Program-made: the position numbers and the translations under genes | The notes under the pieces: model-generated | What the model was told of the DNA's origin: nothing | Databases searched by the model: none | What the model saw: only the letters and a program-made list of their open reading frames with translations | DNA from: Nelumbo lutea | Lineage: Eukaryota; Streptophyta; Magnoliopsida; Proteales; Nelumbonaceae | Assembly (NCBI GenBank): GCA_022828595.1 | Contig: JAKGHH010000005.1 | Span: 54,307,655 to 54,371,654 of the forward strand | DNA: 64,000 nucleotides | Direction of reading: 5' to 3' | Part shown: piece by piece, positions 23,382-34,481 of the stretch | Numbering within the stretch: position 1 is the stretch's first letter | How the letters are laid out: each line of letters begins with the position of its first letter

Positions 23382-23651
23382 GTTGCATGCCTCGTATATC
23401 TCTATTAAGGATTTAGTTCGTCTTGGTGGCGAGTCTGGAGGAGATTCTGAGGCTTGTACTGGATCTAATTGTGTTGTTGGTTGAGTTGGCGATCCGGTTT
23501 AATTGTAGCCTTCTTCAAATTCTTGTTTTGGTAATAGGGGCATGTTGATACTCTTTCTTTCAACTTCTTCTGTCTCCCAATTGTATGCAGCATCTTCATC
23601 GAATCTTACGTCTCGACTGATTATGAGCTTCTTTGTTCTTAAGCTTTAGAC

Positions 23652-24480
23652 TCAATAGCCTTTTGATTGAGTGCTATAGCCTAAGAAGATTCCTTTCTCA
23701 GTCTTCTCATCCAGCTTGTCTCTTTTATCTTGTGGAATGTGAGTGTAGCATATGCAGCCAAAAACTCTGAGATGCTTTGCTGATGGCTTTTGCCCACTCC
23801 AAGCTTCAATCGATGTCTTTTCTTGCACATCTTTGGTTGGACATCTGTTGAGCAAGTAGACTGCAGTGCTTAGTGCCTCTGCCCAAAAAGTTTTTGGAAG
23901 ACCATTCTCCATGAGCATGGCTCTTGCTGTCTCCATAACTGTTCTGTTTTTTTCTTTCGGATACTCCACTTTGTTATGGTGCGTATCCGACTGTGAGTTG
24001 GTGCTCCATGGCTTCATCTTCACAGAACTTGTTGAATTCATTAGAAGTGTATTCTTTGCCTTTGTCACTTTTTATCGTCTTGATGTTGTGACCACTTTGC
24101 TTCTCGACACGGGTTTTGAATTTCTTAAAAATATCGAAGACTTGTGATTTATCTCGCAAAAAGTAAACCCATGTCATTTTAGTATAGTCATCGATGAAGA
24201 GAATGAATTACCTGTTTTGATCATTTGATGAAGTACGCATTGGACCACAAATGTCTGTATGGATTAACTCTAGTGGCTCTTTGGCTCTCCAAGCTTTTCC
24301 GGATGGGAAAGGTTGTCGATGTTGTTTCTCGAGCATACACCCTTCGCAGACATTGTTGAGCTCCTTGATTGCTGGTAGGTCTCGCATCATGTTCTTCTGC
24401 TGAAGGATCTTTAACCCATTGAAATTGAAATGTCCGGACCTTCTATGCCATAGCCACGACTCGTCCACTTGTGCTTGTAT
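23652..24480 (-). pseudogene. Copia integrase, broken
   Basis: Contains the GAG-preintegrase text WHRRSGHFNFNGLKILQQ and CEGCMLEKQHRQPFP (HHCC zinc site), then LIHTDICGPM, IKSDKGKEYTS and NGLPKTFWAEALSTAVYLLN. A stop falls just before 24208 and frames change near 24180 and 24000. The order and motifs are typical of plant copia; the enzyme is not continuous. Confidence 0.85.
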
Positions 24481-24612
24481 TGCTACATTGCTTGCGTATC
24501 TCCATTGTATGGGAAAACATCTGTTTTATTTCATTTTTATTTTTGCAATTTCAAGGGATTTGTCTTGCTTGTCGTAGATTGTGCAAGAATCTCTCTCAAA
24601 ATGTAAAGAGTA

Positions 24613-25775
24613 TCATTTCTCCATCATTTGACCTACACTGAGTAAGTTTTGATCAATGTTGGGGACCAAGAGTACATCATTGATGTATTTCGTGCCTTGT
24701 CTGGTGTAAATGACAATGGTGTCTTTGCCCGTTGCTTCCATTAAGTCGCCATTTCCAATTTTGACTTTTGTCTTGACTTTATCAAGACTACAAAAGATGC
24801 TTTCATTTTTTGTCATGTGGTTACTACACCCACTGTTTAGATACCAAGTATCATTCTTTTCTTCTAATGCAACTTGGCAGACGTAGAAGAGATTATTCTC
24901 ATCAATTTTCTCTTCTGAAAAGTTAGCTTGATGGAATTTCTTCAAACGAAAAGTTTTTTCAACGTGCCCGAACTTTTTACAAATTTGGCACTGGGCTTTT
25001 CCTTTAAACCAACAATCTTTCTCCAAGTGGTTTTTTATTTTACAAATACCACATGGAGGATACTTGTCATTATTTTCTTTTTGTTTTCCTTGTGACTTTC
25101 TCCCATCAGCTTTTGATTTATGAGACCATGAATTAATTTTAGACCGAAAGGCATTTTCAGTCGAATTTTCATTCTGCCTATCTCGCCTACTTTCATGTGC
25201 TTCGAGAGAGCCCATTAATTCAGTTGGTGATAAAGTTTCTAATTCCTTTGTTTCTTCTATCACAGAAATTATTGCATCATATTTTTATGTACAAGAAATT
25301 AGTATTTTTTCAACTATTTTCTTGTTAGAAATAATTTCCCCATAGGCTCTCAGTTGATTTACTATTTCTTTTATTCTAGAATAGTAATCTTTTGAGTCTT
25401 ATTATCCTTCATCTTAAGATTTTCAAAATCTCTTCTAACTTTCTGCAGTTTAATAGTGCGTACCTTGATAGTTCCTTGGAACTCCTCCTGCAATGTATCC
25501 CATGCTTCTTTTGCAGTTGACGTGCCCATAATTCGTGGAAATATATCGTTTGCCATTGCTTGCTGCAAGCAAAATAACGCTTGAGAATCTTTTTGTTGAT
25601 TCTCTTCTTGGACCTTCTTTTCATTTGTTGAGAGAGTAGAAATGTCTTTAGGAATACTGAATCCTTCTTCAACAATTTTCCATAGATTTTGTGATTGAAA
25701 ATAGGTCATCATTTTGATGGACCAAAAATCATAATTTTCTCCATAAAAAATTGGAAGAGAAAGAGAAGAGCGGTT
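24613..25775 (-). pseudogene. Copia gag and protease region, broken
   Basis: On the minus strand this reads YGENYDFWSIKMMTYFQSQN and KEAWDTLQEEFQG (copia Gag). Two zinc knuckles follow: CGICKIKNHLEKDC is complete, and CQICKKFGHVEKTF has lost its last Cys. The protease reads DTWYLNSGCSNHMT, where the catalytic Asp of LDSGCSNHMT is Asn. A stop and frame break lie between 25371 and 25263. The element therefore lacks a working protease as well as a continuous Gag. Confidence 0.85.
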
Positions 25776-25831
25776 GGAATCGGATATTCATAATGAGTAG
25801 GAAGGATTACGCCCAGTGTTGATCAAACCTG

Positions 25832-25843
25832 GCTTTGATACCA
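25832..25843 (-). other. Primer binding site of the copia element
   Basis: The minus strand reads TGGTATCAAAGC directly inside the 5' LTR. This is the usual initiator-Met tRNA complement (TGGTATCAGAGC) with one change. It fixes the element orientation as minus. Confidence 0.85.
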
Positions 25844-25844
25844 C

Positions 25845-26138
25845 TGTTGGTATAATGATGGTATAGAAGAATAGAGTATATGATAGGAAGTAGGAGAGAG
25901 AATGCTAGTAGCTTATGTATTTTTTCTGTTTCTCTCATGCTCATTTGAAATACAAGAGGTTGTATTTATAGTATGTAGAGTCGGTGGTTGGAAGGTAAAC
26001 CGACTTTACATTTGTGGTTAATATTATTTGTCCATCTTTTACTTAAGGAATTTTGACCAGACAAATTTGCTTGCTTCTCAATTATAACTAGGAAGTTATA
26101 GAGTAAAGTATTCTAGAAATGTGTAACAACTTCTAATA
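25845..26138 (-). repeat. 5' LTR of the copia element
   Basis: Direct repeat of the LTR at 21526. Its junction with the host gene at about 26138-26142 restores the lectin-kinase reading frame. Differences from the partner LTR include a patch around 26030-26045 and about a dozen single changes. Confidence 0.88.
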
Positions 26139-29039
26139 GTTATTGTAGTAACAGCTCAACAGCGACAATCCAACATAAGCTTAGGTTCTTCTCTCTCCCC
26201 CACCTCCAACCCATCATGGCTCTCAAGCTCTGGACGATTTGCCTTTGGATTTTATCCACAGGGCAATGGCTTCGCCATTGGAATATGGTTTGCCGGAATC
26301 CGCGAAAAGACGATCGTGTGGACAGCAAACCGAGATGATCCACCATTGCCACAAGATGTTGCATTGCTCCTAACCAGTGATGGGAGGGTAACTTTACCAT
26401 CAAATTAAGGCCAAGAAAAGACCATTGCTGAAGCTCCGCAATCCGCTTCTTCTGCTTCCATGCTTGATTCGGGCAACTTCGTTCTCTATGGTTCTAACGG
26501 GAATATCATATGGCAGAGTTTCGATTCCCCAACTACGACCCTTCTACCGACCCAGCGCTTGATGACAGGTAAAGAGCTGTTCTCTAGTGCCTCGGCAACC
26601 AACGACTCAACGGGAAGGTTTCGCCTCAAAATGCAGCAAGATGGAAACCTCGTGCAATACCCTATTCAAACTTCTGCGCAGCACGCCTATTGGAGTACAG
26701 GTACGGCTGATGAAGGAGCCGGCGTTACATTAAATTTTAACGAAGATGGCCACCTGTACTTGCGCAACGGCACCGGATTCCAAATAAAAACCCTGTATGC
26801 CGGAGAGAATTCTACAAATGAAACAATCTTTTACCGCCTGACAATCGATGTGGATGGCATCATACGGTTGTATGCCAACAGTTTGGATCAGAAAGGTGAT
26901 TGGTCAGTCAAGTGGTTCTCACTGACTAATCGTAGTGACCCCAAGGGTCTGTGTGGCCTAAATGCGTACTGAAGACTCATGGATGAAGAAGCTATTTGCT
27001 CCTGTCTCGATGGTTTTGATTTCATAGATCCAACTCAACACTGGTTGGACTGCCAGAGTAGTTCCAGTGGAGAAACTTGTGGTAAAAAGGACCAAAATCT
27101 CATATTGTCTTTGTATAGATCGGATAATATACAATGGGAAAGTAACCCGTATTCTATCATAAATCTCTCGGAGGTAGAAGATTGCAGCGATAACTGCTTG
27201 AGTGATTGTTACTGTGAAGTTGCATTTTTTAAAGATAAAGAATGCAGGAAGCAGAAGCTACCGTTGAGATATGGGAGAAGAAACATGGATGATACTACCA
27301 TTGTTTTAGTCAAGGTGGGCAGAAGGTCAGAGAGAAGAAACGATCCTTCAACTACAGCTGAAGCAGAAACCAGAGGAAGCAAAGAGCAAAGCAGGAATGC
27401 TATTTTATTCGTTGGTGTTGCATCTATTATTAGTGCAATTATTCTCCTAGCAATTTCGGTTGTTCTCATCCACAGAAATCGTCTTTGGGAGTACCAAAAG
27501 ATGATGCATCAGGAAAATGAAGAATTTACAGAGGAGCCACAGAAATCGCCTTTGTGGCTCGGTCTTTAGAGGAACCATAGCAAAGGGACGAAACCAAAGG
27601 GTGGTCGCAGTCAAGAAATTACACCAAGTGGTGGAACAGGGAGAACGGGAGTTTCAGACTGAGATGAGAGTTATTGGCAAAACTCATCATAGAAACTTAG
27701 TACAGTTACTGGGTTACTGCAATGAAGGCCCTTACAGGCTACTAGTGTACGAGTACATGAGCAATGGATCACTTGCAGAGTTCCTCTTCAAAGCTGAAAG
27801 AGTACTAAGTTGGGATCAAAGAGTGGGAATCGCTGTGAATATAGCAAGGGGTATCTTCTATTTGCATGAAGAGTGTAAGACCCAAATCATCCACTGCGAT
27901 ATAAAGCCCCAAAACATACTCATGGATGAGAATATGTGCCCCAAGATTGCAGACTTCGGATTGGCAAAACTATTGAAGCTCGACCAAACTGGGACGTACA
28001 CAGGCGTTAGGGGGACAAGGGGGTATGTGGCATCGGAACATGCCCATAACAGTGAAAGCAGATGTCTACAGCTTTGGAATTGTGTTGCTGGAGATGGTAT
28101 GTTGTCGTCGTAGTGTGGATATCAGTCTTCCTGAGGATGAAATAGTTCTTACAGATAGGGTCTACGACTGTTACTTGGCTGGTGAGCTAAACAAGCTACT
28201 GGGTGATGAAGAGGTGGAGAAGAGAGGATTGGAGAGGATGGTTACTGTGGGTCTTTGGTGCATCCAGGATGAGCCATCCCTCCGTCCCTCGATGAAGGTG
28301 GTCTTAATGTTGGAAGGGACTGTAGAAATTCCAATTCCTCCTGATCCCTCATCTTTCCTAAGTACCTCTTGAGTTGAGCCATGTTAAACTTTGTCTCTAT
28401 CATGCCCTAGCTATACGCCTCTGCTAACAACTTAAAGGGATCGGTCTTCAACAGTTTTTGATGGTTCTGAAGAAAGTAGAGACAGCAAATGCATGAAAAA
28501 CTTGATGTTGCAGAGGCTACCTTTCTTTCGCGGTTGTACTATCCTTTATATGTCATCCAATCTCACCTCAATCCTGCGAGAAGGCAACAATAGTGTTGTT
28601 TTTCGTTCTCTGCAACTGTGAAGTTGAATTTCTTTGTCCTTAAACTGATGTTGCTGTTATTTTTTATGCTTGTTTTGCCGGCGAAGTATCGTTTCCTCAT
28701 TTCCTGGTGCGACTGTGCTGTTCGCTTACCGTTTTCATCTTCTCATATATAGTCTCCATTATCTATCACAACAAAAGCAGAAAATACCAAGATATCGTTT
28801 CCTTATTTCCTGGTGCTCGTTTACCTTTGTCAAGAGACTCAGGACTCTGTTTCTTCTTCATGGTTAAATTTCATTCTTAATTTAACGTGGTTCATATAAA
28901 GAATGGCCGATAAAGGCAACGAACTGGTGTGATTATAGAGAAAAACATATTTTCATGGCAAACTAATAATGTGGATTCCAGAGCTGCTATGGTCATTTTC
29001 AAGTTCGATGTCGAACCAATTTCAGTGACATTTGCAAAG

Positions 29040-29152
29040 GATCACTGAAAATTCCCATAAACGTCACGTAAACTTTTCCAGACTTTTATAGGCGCGACAT
29101 TTGCGTAAAATGTCGTGAGAAACTTTCCGCGACGTTTGTATTTTTTGTAGTG
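29040..29152. repeat. CACTA-type transposon terminus
   Basis: On the minus strand, reading inward from 29152, the text is CACTACAAAAAATACAAACG followed by several CGYGACATTT-like subterminal repeats (for example GCGCGACATTTGCG at 29092-29105). CACTACAAAA ends with subterminal repeats are the signature of plant En/Spm-like elements. The partner end is not visible, so this is a truncated or very short derivative. Confidence 0.6.
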
Positions 29153-29872
29153 GACGAATTAAGCTTTTAGCGAAGGGCAGCTGAATTGAACGGTTTGCCC
29201 TCAAATTTGCCAATTGGAGAGAGTGGTACTGTGGCCTGTGTTGAGCAGAGACTTTATATTTCTTGGCTGTCTGGGGCCTCCCGTATCCAGGACCTAATCA
29301 GCGGGGCACACCTCTGACGCTGGCCTCACCTCTTAGGGCTTTAAAAACCATGAAAAAAATACCTTGTTTAAGAAGTGGGGGTCGCTGGTAGTGGCAAAAA
29401 GTTGATCCAACCCGGGAATCCGATCCAACCTAACCCGAAAAAATAGTGTTAAGATCTCACATTTAGCTTTCTAAATTTGAGAACGACTCAACCCGAAAAA
29501 ATTGGGTTCCATTGTTAGATTTAATTGGGATTATTTATATATTATTTTAGTAAATGACCAATTTTTATTATTTGTTGATAATTAATAGCAAATATTATAA
29601 ATGACCATTTTTATTATTTGTTGATAATCAATAGCAAACAAATTTATAACTGATTTTTGAAAAATCGGCTGATACCAAATAAGCAATTTCTCTGATTTCT
29701 CTTCTGAGAGAAATCATTGATCATCAAATGAGTCAGCATGGATCCCAAACATCTCTGAAGTCAATGATGATTGATGTTGCAATAAGTAGAACCTACTAAA
29801 GCCACTACTTTAAGAGAATCGGATTTATTGTAAACAGCAAAAAGAAAAAGAAAACAAATGCCAAAGTGAAAT

Positions 29873-29883
<11 letters not shown>

Positions 29884-29905
<22 letters not shown>

Positions 29906-29907
29906 GG
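29884..29907. repeat. (GA)n microsatellite
   Basis: About twelve AG repeats, about 0.4 kb upstream of the receptor kinase 4 start codon. Confidence 0.95.
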
Positions 29908-30129
29908 CGGAGGGAGGGTCGTTTCTGGCAGCACCTTGCTCACTATAGAAATGGAGTTTCTGTGAATGGGGGTGGTTTAATTTAACGGGGTTAATCTCAA
30001 CTTTGGCCTTCAGAGAAAGGGTGTTTTTGCACATTTGTTTGAAAGAATGCGACCGGACAAGTCAATTACTCAATTTATTTTAGTCTTCAGAAATGACCAC
30101 CCCATTGTAGAATTTGGTCGAGATCAACG

Positions 30130-30196
30130 TTGACTTACAAATCACTCTCGAGAAAGAAATTTTAGCATACCTGGGAGCACTCTGCACTCTTTGACT
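30130..30196 (+). promoter_or_regulatory. Two TTGACT W-box-like sites upstream of receptor kinase 4
   Basis: TTGACT occurs at 30130-30135 and 30191-30196. The second overlaps TGACG, giving TTGACTGACGTG. They lie 181 and 120 bases before the ATG. They are compatible with WRKY and TGA-type factors of defence genes, but this is motif reading only. Confidence 0.3.
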
Positions 30197-30310
30197 GACG
30201 TGTTGTAACCGTTTTGTAACATATCACGAAACTTCTTCTTTGTAGCAGATTTGGACCCTCCCCACTCCCTTAAAGCTGCAGCGTTCTGTCTTGCACCCTC
30301 TCCATCTCTA

Positions 30311-32689
30311 ATGGCGTCTAAGCTGCCTGTATTCTTTGTGTTTGTGTTTCTCTCCGTACTTTGTTTAGTTGTTGGAGCTCAACAAAATCTTTCAAATTTG
30401 ATCAATTTGGGCTCTTCGCTCTCCCCATCCACTCAACCCAACTCATGGTTCTCATCCTCCGGCCGATTCGAATTTGGCTTCTACCCAGAAGGCAAAGGCT
30501 TCTCCGTCGGAACTAGGTTGGTTGGAAACCTCGAAAAGACAGTTGTCTGGACTGCAAGACGCGACCACCCACCGGTCTCCTCGAATGCTACCCTAGCTTT
30601 GACCAAGGAGGGTTGGCTTGTTCTGCGGACAGAGCAAGGTGAAGAGATAAACATCACCGGCGCGTCTGATCCCGCTTCCTTTGCTTCATTGCTCGACTCT
30701 GGCAATTTTGTGCTCTACGACAATGTTTCAAATGTGATCTGGAAGAGCTTCGATTCTCCCACTGACACCATATTGGGTGGTCAGAATCTAACCAACGGCA
30801 ATTTGTTGGTTTCCAGTGTATCAAACACTGACCACTCAACTGGACGATTTATTCTCTATATGCAGTCAGATGGTAACCTTGTTGCTTACCCGATAAACAC
30901 CACAGCCGAATCCCTCAACGCGTATGATTGGACGAGCACATATACCGGAGGAGACAGCATCAACTTAAATCTCGATTACAACGGCAACCTATTCCTCAGC
31001 CGACAGGGTTCTTTGCTACTCCTTCTAGTCAACCTGTCGTCGTCCAGCTCCAGCGGACACGGGGCGGTTGTTTACCGTGCAACACTTGACCCCAATGGTA
31101 ATTTCCTGCTGTATTCTCATAGCTTTAACAGCGGTGGTAGCGCCACCATGAAGCTTGAGTGGTCGGCGTTGCAAGACCAGTGTGAAGTCAAGGGTTTCTG
31201 CGGCTTCAACAGCTATTGCGCTCTCATGGGTAGTGAACATGATTGCCTTTGTTTTCCTGGTTTCAACTTTATCGATCCCAATCAAAAGTTCCTCGGCTGC
31301 CAGGGTGACTTTGGTCCAGAAGGTTGCAGAGACTGGAAAGAGGCAGTGAAACAGTACACGGTTATTCAAATGAAGGATCTGGTTTTTCCCGTACCGCCTT
31401 ACTCCGTAGTGCCAATGACGGAAGCAGATTGCAGCAAATCGTGTTTAGAAGACTGTAATTGCGGAGCGGCGCTGTTTGATAGTGATGGGAATTGTAATAA
31501 ACTAGATCTTCCACTGCGATATGTAAGATTGGGTCAGAACGAGTCTACCACAACTTTCTTAAAGGTGAGTTCTGGATTCCCAGGTAACAGAAGCTCAACC
31601 GGTTCTGTGAAGCCACATGATCCGAAAGATAGAAAGAAAAGAGAGGCCCTAGTGCTTTTGGTCAGTTTTGCTTCCGTCACATGCTCCTTTATCGCCATTG
31701 CAATATATAGCTTCTGTATCCACCGACGACAAGCACGGAATTATATAAGGCTGTCAAGAAATTGTAATTCGATACTCACCGAGGAGTTTTCTCTGCGACA
31801 ATTCACTTACAATGAACTCGACAAGGCAACAGGCGGTTTCAAAGAGGAGTTGGGTAGGGGTTCTGTTGGAGCTGTTTATAAAGGAGTCTTATCACCGGGT
31901 GACAGAATTGTAGCTGTTAAAAGACTAGAGACTGTGACAGAAGGAGGAAGAGAATTCAAAGCAGAGATGAGCGCAATTGGGAGAACTTATCACAGGAACT
32001 TGGTTCGGTTGCTGGGGTTCTGCGTTGAGGGCTCTAAGAGGCTTCTGGTTTATGAATACATGAGTAATGGCTCACTATCTCAGCTTCTCTTCAAGGTTGA
32101 AGAACACCTCATTTGGAAAGAAAGATTAAGAATAGCACTGGACATAGCTAGAGGCATTCTCTACCTACACGAGGAGTGTGAGACCCACATCATCCATTGT
32201 GACATAAAGCCCCAAAATATACTGATGGATGAATTTTGGACGGCTAAGATCTCGGATTTTGGGTTGGCAAAGCTATTGATGCCGAATCAGACGAGAAGCT
32301 TCACCGGAGTCAGAGGGACTGGAGGATACTTGGCACCAGAATGGCAAAAGAATATCCTCATAACGGTAAAGGCTGATGTTTATAGCTTTGGGGTTGTGCT
32401 GTTAGAGATTATATGTCGCAGAAGCAATATGGAGGTGAACGTATCAACAACAGATGAGATAATTCTTTCTAGTTGGGTTTATAAGTGCTTCGTAGCTAAG
32501 GAGTTGGATAAGCTTGTGGACGATGATGATGAAGAGGTAGACATGAACAAACTTGAGAAAATGGTTAAGGTTGCACTGTGGTGTATTCAAGATGAACCGG
32601 CTCTTCGTCCTTCAATGAAGAATGTGATCTTGATGTTAGAAGGAACCGTGGATACACCCACTCCTCCTCCAAGCCTTTCCTTTTCTTAA
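30311..32689 (+). CDS. G-type lectin receptor-like kinase 4 (RLK1/LECRK type), 792 aa, intronless
   Basis: I start at the ATG at 30311 (MASKLPVFFVF). It opens a good signal peptide (1-23) and shares the TCTCTAATGGCGTCT context with the gene at 13399. The open frame extends 60 bases upstream but begins with TTG. Domains: B-lectin (about 30-155; SGRFEFGFYPEG, KTVVWTARRDHPPV, LLDSGNFVLYD), EGF-like (CEVKGFCGFNSYC from 291), PAN-like (DCSKSCLEDCNCGAALF) and a membrane span at about 446-470. The kinase has GRGSVG 515-520, Lys537, Glu552, HCDIKPQN 629-636 with Asp631, DFG 649-651 and APEW 675-678. It is non-RD. A Lys/Arg cluster DRKKR lies just outside the membrane span. An acidic insert (DDDDEEVD) in the C-lobe is unique to this copy. 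It is closest to receptor kinase 1. Confidence 0.95.
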   Translation: MASKLPVFFVFVFLSVLCLVVGAQQNLSNLINLGSSLSPSTQPNSWFSSSGRFEFGFYPEGKGFSVGTRLVGNLEKTVVWTARRDHPPVSSNATLALTKEGWLVLRTEQGEEINITGASDPASFASLLDSGNFVLYDNVSNVIWKSFDSPTDTILGGQNLTNGNLLVSSVSNTDHSTGRFILYMQSDGNLVAYPINTTAESLNAYDWTSTYTGGDSINLNLDYNGNLFLSRQGSLLLLLVNLSSSSSSGHGAVVYRATLDPNGNFLLYSHSFNSGGSATMKLEWSALQDQCEVKGFCGFNSYCALMGSEHDCLCFPGFNFIDPNQKFLGCQGDFGPEGCRDWKEAVKQYTVIQMKDLVFPVPPYSVVPMTEADCSKSCLEDCNCGAALFDSDGNCNKLDLPLRYVRLGQNESTTTFLKVSSGFPGNRSSTGSVKPHDPKDRKKREALVLLVSFASVTCSFIAIAIYSFCIHRRQARNYIRLSRNCNSILTEEFSLRQFTYNELDKATGGFKEELGRGSVGAVYKGVLSPGDRIVAVKRLETVTEGGREFKAEMSAIGRTYHRNLVRLLGFCVEGSKRLLVYEYMSNGSLSQLLFKVEEHLIWKERLRIALDIARGILYLHEECETHIIHCDIKPQNILMDEFWTAKISDFGLAKLLMPNQTRSFTGVRGTGGYLAPEWQKNILITVKADVYSFGVVLLEIICRRSNMEVNVSTTDEIILSSWVYKCFVAKELDKLVDDDDEEVDMNKLEKMVKVALWCIQDEPALRPSMKNVILMLEGTVDTPTPPPSLSFS

Positions 32690-33230
32690 TGTTGCAATTT
32701 CTCCTTTAATGTAGCGTTTTATGATCCATATATATAATATATAATATGTTATGCTGAATCAAGATAGCATATATTCTGTTTGAAATAATGTTTCAAATTC
32801 TTCATATCATCTAGAAATTACAGAATTTACGTGCATTAAGTCCGAAATTTCAAAATCTACATAAAGATCCTCAAATTAATCAACCCATGTTACCCATCAA
32901 AAGAGCAACTCAGGGACCATTTCGTTCACAATCGGAAAGGTCTAGCCCCCTCACCTGTGTGGTTCAGACTGAAATCCGAATTGAAATCTGAATTAGCTGG
33001 AATGAATTCTCATTGGCTATTCCCTCAAAAAAGGGAATGTTATTCCACCAGGAGTAGAGATCAAATCAGCCCCCACAAGATTGCTCCCATAATATAATTA
33101 CTTCCATAATCATATTTTATAATTAAAATATAAAAGAAAATATTATTTTTTAACTTTTACATATATAAATATAGTCTGATTGCTAAACAGATACTGTTAT
33201 TAACATCCATAGTAGAGTAATTGTGTATAT
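32690..33230. other. Downstream spacer of receptor kinase 4
   Basis: An AT-rich 3' region with ATATATAATATATAATATG at about 32729-32748, possibly a poly(A) signal area. A worn MITE-like phrase (GAATTGAAATCTGAATTAGC near 32978) follows. No gene is seen. Confidence 0.4.
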
Positions 33231-33662
33231 ATTTGGCATCGGAGATACAGATTCTGCTGCTGACTGATTGGAAGCTGAGAAAAAAAATGGTGTCTTTTAT
33301 TTTTATTTTTTTGTTTGGAATCATTTCTGCTATGTATAGTAGGACGTTTCTTAGAGCAACAATAATTTTTTTTGTTTGATACCAATGCTTCAGGAAACGT
33401 TTTCAGTACTGTTATCCACTATCCAGTGCCACATGCATCACTGCCATCTCGCATCCCTGTTGGCAGTAAGGAGCTGCAGCTCCAGGAAACGCCAAATTTG
33501 ACGTTTCTCCAAGCGATGCCTTCCCGATTTCCAAGGCATGGCTTAGAGTACCATTTTTATGAAAAAATGGTTTCAAACAAACGCCTGTTTCCTAGAGCAC
33601 CGTTTTTTCTGACATAGCACTGATGTGACACTGTTTTCTAAGCAACGGCAACGATGCCAAAC
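33231..33662. repeat. TIR repeat, copy 1 (TTTGGCATCG ends)
   Basis: The left end ATTTGGCATCGG and the right end AACGATGCCAAAC are inverted repeats. The body matches 53931-54353 in the same orientation over almost its whole length (GGAAACGTTTTCAG, CTATCCAGTGCCAC, ATGAAAAAATGGTTTC). There is no coding capacity: the open frame 33372-33617 is not kept in the other copy. It is a MITE-like family of unknown superfamily. Confidence 0.7.
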
Positions 33663-34060
33663 AAACATTGTATCTAATGTTGATTGGGTATCGGATTTTC
33701 AGAGTCCATTGACAGACGTAAGCCTCTCCACTTCTCCTCTCCAAGTCAACACTAGGAAGAGAAAAGTCTTATTCTTGTTAGCAAAGTCTTTAATTAATTT
33801 GACTATATGAAAAGATGCTTCCTCTCCTTCACTCCCTCTAATCTTTTCTAAGGTATAAAAAAAAAAAATCATATTGGTGGATGCCCCCTATTGCTGTTTT
33901 CTTTAAAATGGACATTTTTTTTTTAAGGTTTTGAGATTTTACAACCCATATATAGATATGGTATGAGTAAAGTATAATATTAGGCTAAACGTGACCTTTC
34001 CATTCAATAATATATCAGAGTATATCAGGCTAAAATACCCTAGAACTTATAAGTAAATTA

Positions 34061-34121
<61 letters not shown>

Positions 34122-34481
34122 CCTGCATTTTAAATTGAAAATCTTATGTTTTGTTTCATCATTCAATAATTCTCTCTTCACTCAAATATATGTACATATA
34201 CACACACGTTTTTACATGTTTTAATCAAATAATTGAAAATTTTGAACTTTATTCATGTTATTTTACTTGTTTATTATTTATGTATAATAAAAAATTAAAT
34301 TTTGGTCGTAGACCCGACCCACAAACCCTCAAATGCAAAGAGGGCAGGGTTAGAGAGGGTTTTGCATTTTGATGTGTGAGGAAAGATTGAGTTCTAAAAA
34401 CCCAATCTAATGCAAGTTTTGGAAAAGATAGTGATGGGAAGTTTGAGAGACACAAAGGGTCCAAAATTTACAAAACCCTCC
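33663..34481. other. Spacer with long (AT)n run
   Basis: AT-rich, with an (AT)n run at 34064-34117 of about 27 units. It ends CCTCC at 34477-34481, which is the left target duplication of the LTR element that follows. No gene is seen. Confidence 0.6.

Larger units (their letters stand above)
21526..26138 (-). mobile_element. Ty1/copia LTR retrotransposon inserted in the receptor pseudogene
   Basis: Two direct repeats of about 295-300 bases (21526-21826 and 25845-26138, about 92% alike by eye) flank gag, protease, integrase, RT and RNase H in copia order on the minus strand. A primer binding site complementary to initiator Met tRNA stands next to the right-hand (5') LTR. A purine-rich tract stands next to the left one. 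The candidate target duplication is TCGTT (21521-21525) / TAGTT (26137-26141), with one mismatch. Boundaries are good to a few bases. The coding frames are broken in several places, so it is now immobile. Confidence 0.92.
21484..28372 (+). pseudogene. G-type lectin receptor-like kinase pseudogene, split by a copia element
   Basis: The first 14 codons (21484-21525, MAAHFLFLIFSSIV) are a typical signal-peptide start. The gene resumes at 26142 with IVVTAQQRQSNISLGSS and an intact-looking B-lectin region (SGRFAFGFYPQGNGF, KTIVWTANRDDPP). The 4.6-kb insert is a minus-strand copia element. Further lesions are stop TAA at 26406-26408 and stop TGA at 26970-26972 in the EGF module, where Cys is expected after CGLNAY. 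Near 27550 a deletion with frame change removes about 33 codons, including the Gly loop. Near 28040 a small deletion and frame change lies within the APE region (GYVASE, then [13 protein letters not shown]). The rest of the kinase, [12 protein letters not shown] and DFGLAKLL, is readable. It cannot make a receptor. Confidence 0.92.
28373..30310. other. Spacer and upstream region of receptor kinase 4
   Basis: Holds a small duplication (ATCGTTTCCTCATTTCCTGG at 28687 and its near copy at 28793), the CACTA-type end at 29152, an AT-rich tract (29500-29700) and a (GA)n run at 29884-29907. TTGACT motifs at 30130 and 30191 lie before the next gene. No gene is supported. Confidence 0.5.

Noticed and set aside
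30251..30310. Longer N-terminus for receptor kinase 4 (20 extra residues)
   Set aside because: It starts with TTG and would bury the signal peptide. The ATG at 30311 has the same context as the paralog at 13399.
34064..34117. Long (AT)n run as a possible transposon insertion mark
   Set aside because: It is a plain microsatellite, and the LTR element inserted 360 bases further on at CCTCC.
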